From positions 457,103 to 521,102 of the forward strand of contig NZ_BMNZ01000004.1 in assembly GCF_014646815.1 (NCBI RefSeq): 64,000 bases of DNA, written 5' to 3'. The DNA comes from Terrabacter tumescens (lineage in GTDB: Bacteria; Actinomycetota; Actinomycetes; Actinomycetales; Dermatophilaceae). Of this stretch, positions 46,390 through 55,007 are shown piece by piece; position 1 is the first letter of the stretch, and every line of letters begins with the position of its first letter. A model generated the notes under the pieces. The model was not told the origin of the DNA, made no database searches, and was given only the letters and a program-made list of their open reading frames with translations. The translations under genes and the position numbers were made by a program.

Positions 46390-46410
46390 TCGTGGTGGCG
46401 TCCGCGCCGC

Positions 46411-47629
46411 TCAGAAGGTGGCGACGACGCCCGCGGCGGTGAGCAGGTCGACGACGGTGAAGTCGGCCCCGGTGCCGTAGGTCGGGGTCCAGCCCGGGTC
46501 CTGGGCGAGGTAGGAGTCGGCGTCGCCCTCGACGAGGCCGAGGAAGACCTCCGCGACGATCCGGCCGCCCACCGGTCCGAGGTGACGGCCCTGCGCGACG
46601 ACCTCGGCCTCGCGCAGGATGTAGAACCACAGCGGCGTGCGCAGGTCGAGGTGCAGCGGCGCGAGGTCGGCGAGGTCGCCCGGCGCGAGCACCGGCAGCG
46701 ACATGGCCTTGGCGACGGCCTGGCCCGAGGGCAGCTTCATCGTCAGTGCCCGCAACAGGTTGCGCTGCGCCAGCGACACCGGGGTGCCGGTCGCCTGGCC
46801 CATCAGCGCGAAGAGCGGCGACGAGAGCGTCACGTCGATGCGCTTGTTGGGCCGGGCGCGCCCGTCGCCGAAGTCGAAGAACGTCTGCGCCGACGGTCTT
46901 GGGCAGGAACTCGTGCAGGACCATCCACTGGTAGTGCCAGCGCACGATCCGCTGGGCCTCGGCGAAGACCTCCTCGACGGTGAGGACGGTGCCGAGGTCG
47001 GCCTTGACGTCGGCGACGACCCGGTTGTGGAAGCGGAGCATCGCGAGGTGCAGCTGGCTGACGATGAGGTTCTCGTCGTTGCGGGGGTCGCCGATGAGGG
47101 CGACGTTCTGGGCGTTGCGCGGCAGGTCGGTCCGGGTCCCTCCGAGAGACACGGCATCGGACCCGGGGATGGACTCGACGAGGAAGCTCGTGGCGCCGCC
47201 GTCGACCGCGTGGTCGTAGAGGAAGGGGCTGACCCCGGGGCCGCCGCCGTAGACGCTGTCGAGGTCGAGCGCCGGGATGCGGAAGTTGCGGATCGACTCC
47301 GGGTCCTGGCGCCGGGCGAGCGAGCTCGTCGGGTCGAACGTCATGTCGTGGTCGAGGAACTGGCCGAGGAAGGTCATGCCCGCGGTCAGGTCGGGGTTGT
47401 TGGGGTTGTGCGCGCTCTGCGTCGGGTCGACGATGAGCGCGACGGGGTCGGTGCCGTCCTGCGCGTCCATGATCCCGCCGGGCTTGCCGAGCTCCATGAG
47501 GGCGCGGCGGACGGTGGGGGTGTCGGCGGAGAAGGGCGCCAGGGTGGGGAACAGACGGCCGAACCGGCCCTGCTCGTAGAACGTCGACTGCGGCGTGAAG
47601 ACGCCGGCATCTGCTGATCCGTGTGCCAT
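46411..47629 (-). pseudogene. Heme peroxidase (animal-type/An_peroxidase family), broken by internal deletion with frameshift
   Basis: From ATG 47629 the frame encodes the N-terminal part of a cytosolic animal-type peroxidase (FLGQFLDHDMTFDPTSSLAR with the distal His, then RNAQNVALIGDPRNDENLI, LHEFLPKTVGA). At about 46890-46903 the reading moves to another frame, which continues FFDFGDGRARPNKRID, then RNLLRALTMKLPSGQAVA, PLWFYILREAE, GPVGGRIVAEVFLGL and stops at 46411. In intact relatives, about 80-100 residues with the proximal-His block (AAYRFGHS) lie between these parts; they are absent. So this is a non-functional remnant unless the assembly is wrong. Confidence 0.82.
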
Positions 47630-47683
47630 GGGGGTCAGTGCCCGTGCCCGTATGGGCTGATACGTCCGGCGCCCGGCTGTCGA

Positions 47684-47689
47684 TAGGAT
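47684..47689 (+). promoter_or_regulatory. -10 box TAGGAT of guaB3, 6 nt before GTG (leaderless)
   Basis: TAGGAT ends 6 nt before GTG 47696; no ribosome site. It lies in the 66-bp divergent gap with the peroxidase remnant. Confidence 0.62.
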
Positions 47690-47695
47690 CGGTCG

Positions 47696-48817
47696 GTGAC
47701 CGAGATCGAGATTGGCCGAGGCAAGCGTGGACGGCGCGCCTACTCCTTCGACGACATCGCCGTCGTGCCCTCACGGCGCACGCGCGACCCCGAGGAGGTC
47801 TCGGTGTCGTGGCAGATCGACGCCTACCACTTCGACATCCCGGTCATGGCGGCCCCGATGGACTCGGTCGTCTCGCCCGAGACCGCCATCGCCCTCGGCA
47901 AGCTCGGCGCGCTGCCCGTCCTCGACCTCGAGGGCCTCTGGACGCGCTACGAGGACCCGACCAGGCAGTTGGCCGAGATCGCGGCCCTCGAGGACGGCGC
48001 CGCGACGGCGCGCATGCAGCAGATCTACGCCGAGCCGATCAAGCCCGAGCTCATCACCGAGCGCCTGCGCCAGCTGCGTGAGGCCGGGGTGACCGTGGCC
48101 GGCGCGCTGTCTCCGCAGCGCACCCAGCAGCACTGGAAGACCGTCGTCGAGGCCGGCGTCGACCTCTTCGTCATCCGTGGCACGACCGTCTCGGCCGAGC
48201 ACGTGTCGGGCCGGGCAGAGCCGCTCAACCTCAAGCGCTTCATCTACGAGCTCGACGTGCCGGTCATCGTCGGCGGCGCGGCCACCTACACGGCCGCCCT
48301 GCACCTCATGCGCACCGGCGCCGCGGGCGTGCTCGTCGGCTTCGGCGGTGGCGCCGCGCACACGACCCGGACGGCCCTGGGCATCCACGCGCCGATGGCC
48401 TCGGCCGTCGCCGACGTCGCGGCTGCCCGCCGCGACTACCTCGACGAGTCGGGCGGTCGCTACGTCCACGTCATCGCCGACGGCGGCGTCGGCACGTCCG
48501 GCGACATCGTCAAGGCCGTCGCGTGCGGCGCCGACGCGGTCATGCTCGGTGCGGCCCTGGCGCGTGCCACCGACGCGCCCGGCGGCGGCTACCACTGGGG
48601 GCCCGAGGCCCACCACCAGCAGCTCCCGCGCGGCGAGCGCATCGCCCTGGGTGGCCAGGCCACGCTCGAGGAGGTCCTCTTCGGGCCGGGACGCCAGGCC
48701 GACGGCGCGACCAACGTCATCGGTGCCCTGAAGCGCGCGATGGCCACGACCGGCTACTCCGACGTCAAGGAGTTCCAGCGCGTCGAGGTCGTCGTGTCGC
48801 CGTACCTCGGCAACTGA
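47696..48817 (+). CDS. GuaB3-family IMP dehydrogenase-like protein
   Basis: A 373-aa TIM-barrel member of the IMPDH/GMP reductase superfamily without CBS domains. It starts IEIGRGKRGRRAYSFDDIAVVPS, then PVMAAPMDSVVSPETA, IVGGAATYTAALHLMRTGAAG and IADGGVGTSGDIVKAVACGA. Where IMPDH has the catalytic GSICTT loop, this has GFGGGAAHTTR and no Cys, which is normal for GuaB3 and means it is not a classical IMPDH. Its exact reaction is not settled from sequence. Confidence 0.92.
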   Translation: MTEIEIGRGKRGRRAYSFDDIAVVPSRRTRDPEEVSVSWQIDAYHFDIPVMAAPMDSVVSPETAIALGKLGALPVLDLEGLWTRYEDPTRQLAEIAALEDGAATARMQQIYAEPIKPELITERLRQLREAGVTVAGALSPQRTQQHWKTVVEAGVDLFVIRGTTVSAEHVSGRAEPLNLKRFIYELDVPVIVGGAATYTAALHLMRTGAAGVLVGFGGGAAHTTRTALGIHAPMASAVADVAAARRDYLDESGGRYVHVIADGGVGTSGDIVKAVACGADAVMLGAALARATDAPGGGYHWGPEAHHQQLPRGERIALGGQATLEEVLFGPGRQADGATNVIGALKRAMATTGYSDVKEFQRVEVVVSPYLGN

Positions 48818-48894
48818 CCCCCGGCCCCTCCCGGGCTCGCTCGGGGAGCGTGTGGCGAAGGTTACTGTCGGTAGCCTGATGCGCCGGCGCTCCC

Positions 48895-48900
48895 TAGGGT
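48895..48900 (+). promoter_or_regulatory. -10 box TAGGGT of the GMC oxidoreductase gene, 6 nt before ATG (leaderless)
   Basis: TAGGGT ends 6 nt before ATG 48907; no ribosome site is visible. Confidence 0.6.
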
Positions 48901-48906
48901 GAGCAC

Positions 48907-50574
48907 ATGGAGTTCGACCACGACGTCGTCGTCATCGGGTCCGGCTTCGGCGGGTCCGTCGCCGCCCTGCGGCTCGCCGAGAAGGGCTACCGCGTCCACG
49001 TCTACGAGGCGGGTCGCCGCTTCGAGGACGAGGACTTCGCCCGGACGAGCTGGGACGTGCGCCGCTACGTCTGGGCGCCGAAGCTCGGGCTCTTCGGCGT
49101 CCAGCGCATCCACCGCCTCCCGGACTGCCTGGTGCTCGCCGGGGCGGGGGTCGGCGGCGGGTCGCTCAACTACGCCAACACCCTCTACGTGCCGCCGGCG
49201 CCGTTCTTCCGCGACCGGCAGTGGGGTCACATCACCGACTGGCAGGCCGAGCTCGCGCCGCACTACGCAACGGCCCAGCGAATGCTCGGTGTCACCGTCA
49301 ACCCGTGCGAGGGGCCGGTCGAGCAGCTGATGCGCGACACCGCGACCGACCTCGGCGTCGGCGACACCTTCCGCAAGACGCCGGTGGGCGTCTTCTTCGG
49401 CGAGCCCGGCAAGCGCGTCCCCGACCCCTACTTCGGCGGCGAGGGCCCGGCCCGCACCGGCTGCACCGAGTGCGGCAACTGCATGGTCGGCTGCCGGGTC
49501 GGCGCCAAGAACACCCTCGTGAAGAACTACCTCGCGCTCGCGGAGCGACGCGGGGTCACCATCGAGCCGTTGCGCACCGTGACGCGCGTGCGCCCGCTCG
49601 ATCCGGCTGCGCCGGAGCAGGGGTATGCCGTGACGACCGTCCGCAGCGGGTCGTGGGGTCGCCGCCGGGCGGGGGAGCGCACCGTCACGGCGGCCCAGGT
49701 CGTCGTGGCGGCGGGCGCCTGGGGCACGGCGCAGCTGCTCCAGGCGATGAAGGCCGAGCCCGAGGGGCAGGGGCTGCCGCGCCTGTCCGACACGCTCGGC
49801 GAGCTGACCCGCACGAACTCCGAGGCCCTGGGCGGCGCGATGACCGCGAAGGTGCCGGCCGAGGTCGACCTGACGAGGGGCGTGGCGATCACGTCGAGCT
49901 TCCACGTCTCCGACACGACGCACGTCGAGAACGTCCGCTACGGCAAGGGTTCGAACCTCATGGGAGCGCTCGCGGTCATGCAGGTCGACGGGGGTGGCGG
50001 CATACCCCGGTGGTTGCGGTTCGCCGGCACGGCGGCCCGGCACCCGCTCGTGTTCGCCCGGTCGCTGTCGACCCGGCGCTGGAGCGAGCGCACCGTCATC
50101 GCCCTCGTCATGCAGACGAGCGACAACTCGATCAAGGTGCGTCGCCGGCGGGGCCCCTTCGGGTGGCACCTGACCTCGTCGCAGGGCCACGGCGAGCCCA
50201 ACCCGACCTACATCCCCGAGGGCAACGTCGCGGTGCGGGCCATGGCGGAGCGTCTCGAGCAGAGCACGGGCGAGCGGGCCTGGCCCGGGTCGTCGGTCGG
50301 CGAGGTCCTCGACATCCCCATGACGGCGCACTTCCTCGGTGGCGCGGTCATCTCCGACTCGCCGGAGCGCGGCGTCATCGACCCGTACCAGCGCGTGTGG
50401 GGCTATCCGGGCCTGCACGTCCTCGACGGGTCGGCGGTCTCGGCCAACCTCGGCGTCAACCCGAGCCTGACCATCACGGCCCAGGCCGAGCGCGCCGTGT
50501 CGCTGTGGCCCGCCCGGGGTGAGGCCGACCGGCGCCCGGCCCAGGGGGAGGCCTACCGCCTCGTCGACGCCTGA
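48907..50574 (+). CDS. GMC-family FAD oxidoreductase (ChoD-like) with Cys cluster
   Basis: A 555-aa flavoenzyme. The FAD-binding VVVIGSGFGGSVAALRLAEKG is at residues 8-28, with LAGAGVGGGSLNYANTLYVP for FAD contact. The C-terminal HVLDGSAVSANLGVNPSLTI is the GMC signature, with NPSLT near the active site. At about 181-193 is CTECGNCMVGC, a ferredoxin-like Cys spacing found in this actinobacterial group. It occupies the position of choD (Rv3409c) beside guaB3, but the true substrate of this family is debated; cholesterol oxidase activity should not be assumed. Confidence 0.9.
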   Translation: MEFDHDVVVIGSGFGGSVAALRLAEKGYRVHVYEAGRRFEDEDFARTSWDVRRYVWAPKLGLFGVQRIHRLPDCLVLAGAGVGGGSLNYANTLYVPPAPFFRDRQWGHITDWQAELAPHYATAQRMLGVTVNPCEGPVEQLMRDTATDLGVGDTFRKTPVGVFFGEPGKRVPDPYFGGEGPARTGCTECGNCMVGCRVGAKNTLVKNYLALAERRGVTIEPLRTVTRVRPLDPAAPEQGYAVTTVRSGSWGRRRAGERTVTAAQVVVAAGAWGTAQLLQAMKAEPEGQGLPRLSDTLGELTRTNSEALGGAMTAKVPAEVDLTRGVAITSSFHVSDTTHVENVRYGKGSNLMGALAVMQVDGGGGIPRWLRFAGTAARHPLVFARSLSTRRWSERTVIALVMQTSDNSIKVRRRRGPFGWHLTSSQGHGEPNPTYIPEGNVAVRAMAERLEQSTGERAWPGSSVGEVLDIPMTAHFLGGAVISDSPERGVIDPYQRVWGYPGLHVLDGSAVSANLGVNPSLTITAQAERAVSLWPARGEADRRPAQGEAYRLVDA

Positions 50575-50738
50575 GCTCCCGCGACCGGCAGTCGCCGCCG
50601 CGGGCGGGGCTGCTCGTCGTGGCGGCTGGGGTCGCGGCCGCGGTGCGGTGCCCGCGGTGGGTGAGCGTGTTGCTGCTGGCCGCCGCGGTGCCGCTCCTGC
50701 TACCCACCGCCGTGACCGGGAGCCTCTGGTACCGCTGA
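50571..50738 (+). CDS. Possible 55-aa membrane protein with CTG start overlapping the GMC gene stop
   Basis: A frame starting at CTG 50571, in a CTGAGC context exactly like the ATGAGC/GTGAGC couplings elsewhere in the window, encodes a short basic head (SSRDRQSPPRAG) and two hydrophobic segments (LLVVAAGVAAAV; VSVLLLAAAVPLLLPTAV), ending GSLWYR. No other start is available except GTG 50619. It may be a real coupled small membrane protein with a rare start codon, or coincidence. Confidence 0.35.
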   Translation: MSSRDRQSPPRAGLLVVAAGVAAAVRCPRWVSVLLLAAAVPLLLPTAVTGSLWYR

Positions 50739-50940
50739 CCGGGCGGGGGTCCGCACCCACCCCGGACCACGTGGGGGAGGGTGAGGCCGTCACCCCTCAG
50801 AGACGGCCCCACCCGGCGGTGCGGGCCAGCAACCGGTCGAGAAACGACCCGGCACCGCGCTGACAACGAGGCAGCCCGAGGGGGGTTACGGCATCTGTCA
50901 TTTATTTGCCGAAGTCGTCGAGACCCGTGGCCCGAGCGTG
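50739..50940. other. Intergenic region with no convincing gene
   Basis: The stretch up to the terminator hairpin contains short GC-rich dyads and a distinct AT-rich island near 50896-50912 (TGTCATTTATTTGCC). No coding frame is convincing on either strand. The island could hold a promoter, but no downstream plus-strand gene follows. Confidence 0.4.
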
Positions 50941-50986
50941 TGACGACGGGGCCACTCGACCTGATGGTCGAGTGGCCCCGTCGTCA
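50941..50986 (-). terminator. Perfect 21-bp hairpin downstream of the ABC exporter operon
   Basis: Arms 50941-50961 and 50966-50986 are fully complementary around TGAT. Each arm includes the 11-mer GTCGAGTGGCC (or its complement), which is also in the 32-bp repeats around the DUF559 gene. It lies 30 bp after the exporter stop codon and would end that operon. Confidence 0.85.
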
Positions 50987-51015
50987 CAGCCGTCCGGGAC
51001 GACGCCGTGCGCTCC

Positions 51016-52791
51016 TCAGCGGGCGGGCTGGGGCTCGTCGCGCCAGGAGCGCCACAGGGCGGCATACGCCCCGTCGGACGCGAGCAGCTCCTCGTGCGAG
51101 CCGATCTCGCTGATCCGACCGTCCTCGACGACGCAGACCCGGTCGGCGTCGTGGGCCGTCATGAGCCGGTGCGCGATGGCGACGACGGTGCGTCCCTCGA
51201 CGACGGCCGCCAGCGAGCGCTCGAGGTGCCGGGCCGCGCGCGGGTCGAGCAGCGAGGTCGCCTCGTCGAGCACGAGGGTGTGCGGGTCGGCGAGCACGAG
51301 TCGGGCGAGCGCGAGCTGCTGCGCCTGCGGTTCGGTGAGCCGGTGGCCGCCCGAGCCGACGACGGTGTCGAGGCCGTCGGGCAGCTCGAGGGCCCAGCCG
51401 CGGGCGTCGACGGCGCCCAGCGCGTCGAGCAGCTGCTCGCGAGAAGCCCCGGGACGGGCGAGGAGCAGGTTGTCCTCGAGCGAGCCGACGAAGACGTGGT
51501 GCTCCTGCGTCACGAGCGCGACCTGCCCGCGCAGCTGGGCGAGCTCGAGGTCGACGAGGCGCACCCCGCCGACGTCGACGCGGCCCTCACGGGGTCCGTC
51601 GATGCCGGCCATGAGCCGGCCGAGCGTCGACTTGCCCGCACCCGAGGGGCCGACGATGGCGAGGCGCTCACCGGGGCGCAGGTCGAGCGAGACGCCGCGC
51701 AGCACGTCTCGGCCGGCGCGGTAGGAGTAGTGCACGTCCTCGACCTCGAGGTGGTCGTCCGCAGGCTCCTCGCCGGTTGCCGCCCGGTCCGCCGGCACGT
51801 CGGCGATGCCGATGACGCGCGCGAGGCTCGTCGCGCCGACCTGGATCTCGTCGAGCCACGAGATGAGCTCGTCGAGCGGGCCGGCCATCTGCTGCACGTA
51901 GAGCGCCACGGCGGTGACGGTGCCGGCGGTCGCGACGTCGCGCGAGATGAGGAAGCCGCCCCAGAGCAGCGTGACCGCGACGGGCGCGAAGAAGGCGAAC
52001 TCGACCGAGGGGAACCACCGCAGGCGCAGCCCCAGCGTGTAGAGCTCGGCGTCGTAGCAGTCGCGCAGGGCGTCGTCCATGCGCCGACGGCGACGCCCGC
52101 GCAGGCCGAGGGCGTCGACGGTGCGGGCCCCGTCGGCCGACTCGGTGACGACCCCGTTGAGGACGGCGTACGTCGCGCGCTCCCGGAGGTAGCCGTCGGG
52201 CGCGTCCTTCAGGTAGCGCCTCGTCGTGATGACGAGGATCGGCACGCCGACGACGATCGCGAGGGCGACCTGCCACCCCGTGAGGAAGGCGGCCACGACG
52301 GTGATCGTCGTCGTCACGGCCCCGACGAAGATCGACGGGATGCCGAAACGGATGACGTACGAGAGGGCCTCGACGTCGTTCGTCGTGCGCGAGACGAGGT
52401 CACCGGTGCCGGCACGCTCGACGGTCGAGAGCGGCAGCTCGACGACGCGGCCCATGAACTCCTCGCGCAGCTCGGCGAAGATCGTCTCGCCCATGACGAA
52501 CGAGGCGCGGCGGGCGAACCACGTGACGACGGTCTGGACCACGACGGCGCCGGCGATCCACAGCGCGAGGCGGTTGACGACGTCGAGCGAGCGGCCGTGG
52601 CTGATCTCGTCGACGAGCAGGCCGATGACGCGCGGGGCCACGAGGGCGGCGCACGCGGCCACGGCGTGCAGGCCGACGACGGTGAGCAGGCTGCGACGGT
52701 GCCGGCGGAGCAGGCCACGGGTGTGGTCCCGCACGGACTCGGTGTCGGCCACCGGCAGGGTGCGCGTGGTCGGCGCTGGTGTCAGCGACAT
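51016..52791 (-). CDS. ABC exporter half-transporter, subunit with intact Walker motifs and degenerate signature
   Basis: A 591-aa fusion of a six-helix exporter domain (about 35-320) and an ATPase domain. Walker A is GPSGAGKSTLG and Walker B HTLVLDEATSLLD, both canonical, with the switch His in IAHRLM. The signature LSGGQ is replaced by LTEPQ (RLTEPQAQQLALARL). The partner gene just upstream has the opposite pattern, so the two form a heterodimer with one normal and one degenerate ATP site. The substrate is unknown. The ATG overlaps the partner's TGA (TGATG). Confidence 0.92.
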   Translation of the reverse strand: MSLTPAPTTRTLPVADTESVRDHTRGLLRRHRRSLLTVVGLHAVAACAALVAPRVIGLLVDEISHGRSLDVVNRLALWIAGAVVVQTVVTWFARRASFVMGETIFAELREEFMGRVVELPLSTVERAGTGDLVSRTTNDVEALSYVIRFGIPSIFVGAVTTTITVVAAFLTGWQVALAIVVGVPILVITTRRYLKDAPDGYLRERATYAVLNGVVTESADGARTVDALGLRGRRRRRMDDALRDCYDAELYTLGLRLRWFPSVEFAFFAPVAVTLLWGGFLISRDVATAGTVTAVALYVQQMAGPLDELISWLDEIQVGATSLARVIGIADVPADRAATGEEPADDHLEVEDVHYSYRAGRDVLRGVSLDLRPGERLAIVGPSGAGKSTLGRLMAGIDGPREGRVDVGGVRLVDLELAQLRGQVALVTQEHHVFVGSLEDNLLLARPGASREQLLDALGAVDARGWALELPDGLDTVVGSGGHRLTEPQAQQLALARLVLADPHTLVLDEATSLLDPRAARHLERSLAAVVEGRTVVAIAHRLMTAHDADRVCVVEDGRISEIGSHEELLASDGAYAALWRSWRDEPQPAR

Positions 52792-54560
52792 CAGTCCTCC
52801 TCTCCTCGGACGACGGTGCGTCGGTAGTCGGGTTCATCGGCCATCAGGCGGGCGTGGGTGCCGGTGGCGGCGACCGCCCCGTCGCGCAGGAAGACGACGT
52901 GGTCGGCCTGGTCGAGGATGAGCGGGCTCGCGGACATGACGACCGTGGTGCGTCCGGCCCGGGCGGCGGTGAGCCGCTCGGCGATGCGGGCCTCGGTGTG
53001 GGCGTCGACGGCGCTCGTCGGCTCGACGAGCACGAGGGTGTCGGCCCCGGTCAGCAGGGCGCGGGTCAGGGCGAGGCGCTGGCGCTGGCCACCCGAGAAG
53101 GCCCGGCCGCGCTCCTCGACCTCGTTGTCGAGGCCGTCGGGCAGCGCCTCGAGGACGTCCTCGCCGCTCGCGACCGACAACGCCGCGAGGATCGACGCGT
53201 CGTCGTGCTCGCCCCAGGGGTCGAGCTCCTCGCGCAGCGTGCCGGTGAACAGACGTGGGTCGGTCTCGGACACGACGACCCGACGGCGCACCTCCGCCAG
53301 GGAGGCGTCGGCGAGCCGCGTGCCGTCGAGGCGGACGTCGGTCGGGGCAGCGCCGAAGCGGCCGAGCCGGTCGGCGAGCGCTGCGGACTCCTCGGGCCGC
53401 GACGACACGACGACCGTGAACCGGCCCGGCTCGACGGTGACGCCGCTGCGTGGGTCGTGCAGGCGCGCGGGCTGCGCCGGCAACGGCTGCGCGTCCGGGG
53501 TCTCGACCTGGTCGGGCTCGACGCGCAGGATCGTCGTCAGCTTGCGGGCGCCGATGTGGGCGCGGGTCGCGCGGTCGACCATCTCGGTCGCGGTGCGCAG
53601 CGGGATCACGAGGAAGGCGGTGTAGCCGTAGAAGGCCACGAGCTGCCCCGCGGTGATCTCGCCCGCGATGGCGAAGCGCGCACCGAGCCACACGACGACG
53701 AGGACGAAGAGGCCGGGCAGCAGCACCTGCGCCGCGTCGAGCGCCGCCTGGTAGCCGGCGACCCGGTTGCCCACCCGGCGCACGGACTGCGACTGCACGG
53801 CATACCTCGTCAGGAAGGTGTGCTCACCGCCGATGCCGCGCAGCACGCGCAGGCCGGCGACGGTGTCGGCCCCGAGGCCGATGAGCTTGCCGGACTCCTC
53901 GCGCTGCGCGAGCTGGCGTGCCTGGAGCGGTCGGACGATGAAGGTGAGGCACGCGACGAGCACCGGCACGCCGATGAGCACGACGAGACCGAGGGGCGTC
54001 GAGGCGCCGAGGAGGATGAGCGCGACGACGACGTAGGACACGACGGCGCCCGCGAATCGCGCTGACACGTCGTAGAGCCCGCCGATGCGCATCGCGTCCG
54101 AGCTGACGGTCGCGACGACGTCGCCGGTCGGGACGGCGCGCGTCAGGGCCTCGCCGGTGTCGGCGGCCTTGTGGCCGATGAGCTGGGCCGAGCGGAAGGC
54201 GCCCGTCATCCAGTTCGTCACGGCGTACTTGTGCCGCATGGCGCCGGACGCCGCGCTGACGACGACGAGCCCGATGAGGATGCCGCACCACAGCAGGAGC
54301 GAGCCGGCGTCGCCGCCGATGATGCCCTCGTCGATGGCCTTGCCCATCGCGGCGGGGAAGAGCGCCTGGCTGACGAGCCACACGATGCCGAAGGCGATGG
54401 CGATCACGAGGGTGCGCCACTGACCCTTGCCGACCCATCGCAGGTAGGCCGTCGGGCTGGTCAGGTCGGGGGTGCCTGGGTCAGCCAGGGGCAGCGAGAT
54501 CACTTGGTTCATCGTACGTTCGGCAGGACGGCGCCTCACGCCATTTTCCGTCGGGGTCAC
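52791..54560 (-). CDS. ABC exporter half-transporter, subunit with degenerate Walker A/B and intact signature
   Basis: A 589-aa exporter half. The membrane domain covers about 45-330. The P-loop is lost (VVVSSRPEESAALADRLG has no GxGKS/T), Walker B is LVLVEPTSAVD with Val-Glu in place of Asp-Glu order, and the switch His region reads VMSASPL. The signature FSGGQRQRLALTRALL is intact. Paired with the downstream subunit it supplies the signature to the catalytic site. GTG 54560 is supported by a leaderless -10 box. Confidence 0.9.
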   Translation of the reverse strand: MTPTENGVRRRPAERTMNQVISLPLADPGTPDLTSPTAYLRWVGKGQWRTLVIAIAFGIVWLVSQALFPAAMGKAIDEGIIGGDAGSLLLWCGILIGLVVVSAASGAMRHKYAVTNWMTGAFRSAQLIGHKAADTGEALTRAVPTGDVVATVSSDAMRIGGLYDVSARFAGAVVSYVVVALILLGASTPLGLVVLIGVPVLVACLTFIVRPLQARQLAQREESGKLIGLGADTVAGLRVLRGIGGEHTFLTRYAVQSQSVRRVGNRVAGYQAALDAAQVLLPGLFVLVVVWLGARFAIAGEITAGQLVAFYGYTAFLVIPLRTATEMVDRATRAHIGARKLTTILRVEPDQVETPDAQPLPAQPARLHDPRSGVTVEPGRFTVVVSSRPEESAALADRLGRFGAAPTDVRLDGTRLADASLAEVRRRVVVSETDPRLFTGTLREELDPWGEHDDASILAALSVASGEDVLEALPDGLDNEVEERGRAFSGGQRQRLALTRALLTGADTLVLVEPTSAVDAHTEARIAERLTAARAGRTTVVMSASPLILDQADHVVFLRDGAVAATGTHARLMADEPDYRRTVVRGEED

Positions 54561-54567
54561 GTCGCAG

Positions 54568-54573
54568 ACGCTA
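54568..54573 (-). promoter_or_regulatory. -10 box TAGCGT of the ABC exporter operon, 7 nt before GTG (leaderless)
   Basis: On the reverse strand TAGCGT ends 7 nt before GTG 54560. This fixes the longer start of the subunit over ATG 54512. Confidence 0.58.
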
Positions 54574-54632
54574 GGAGCTCGAGTCGCCTTGAGGTCAAAC
54601 GACGCTCGGGTATGCCGGGTGGCCGGGTCGCG

Positions 54633-55007
54633 TCAGCGCGCCCGGTCCTCGTCGGCTGCTTCGGCGCGCTCGAGGGCGTCGGACAGCTCGTCGACGACCA
54701 GGGTGTCGACGTCGACGCAGCGGTTGCGGTAGGCGGCCCGGCCGACGAGGTGCGCCGAGACGGGGGAGGTGAAGAACTGCGTCGCCGCCAGCAGCACGAG
54801 CGTCGTGACGGCCGCCCAGGTGCGCAGTGTCAGGGCGAGGCCGGTGAGGATGAGGATGAGCCCGAGGGTCTGTGGCTTGGTCGCGGCGTGCAGCCGCGAG
54901 AGCGTGTCGGGGAAGCGGACGAGGCCGGTGGCCCCGGCGAGGCAGAGGAACGAGCCGAGCAGGAGGCACACGGCCCCGACGACGTCGAGCAGCGAGGTCC
55001 AGCTCAT
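54633..55007 (-). CDS. mnhG: Na+/H+ antiporter subunit G
   Basis: The last gene of the Mrp operon, 124 aa with three transmembrane helices. It has the PhaG/MnhG pattern LLLGSFLCLAGATGLVRFPDTLSRLHAATKPQTLG... in its first half and TSPVSAHLVGRAAYR. The acidic C-terminal tail (ALERAEAADEDRAR) is unconserved. A 4-nt overlap links it to mnhF. Confidence 0.93.
   Translation of the reverse strand: MSWTSLLDVVGAVCLLLGSFLCLAGATGLVRFPDTLSRLHAATKPQTLGLILILTGLALTLRTWAAVTTLVLLAATQFFTSPVSAHLVGRAAYRNRCVDVDTLVVDELSDALERAEAADEDRAR

Noticed and set aside
47696-48817. Loss of the catalytic Cys as evidence of a broken IMP dehydrogenase
   Set aside because: GuaB3 proteins normally lack this Cys loop, and an intact IMP dehydrogenase is encoded just upstream.
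48907-50574. Naming the GMC enzyme a cholesterol oxidase
   Set aside because: Position matches choD, but the Cys-cluster members of this family have no proven sterol activity and no sterol genes are nearby.
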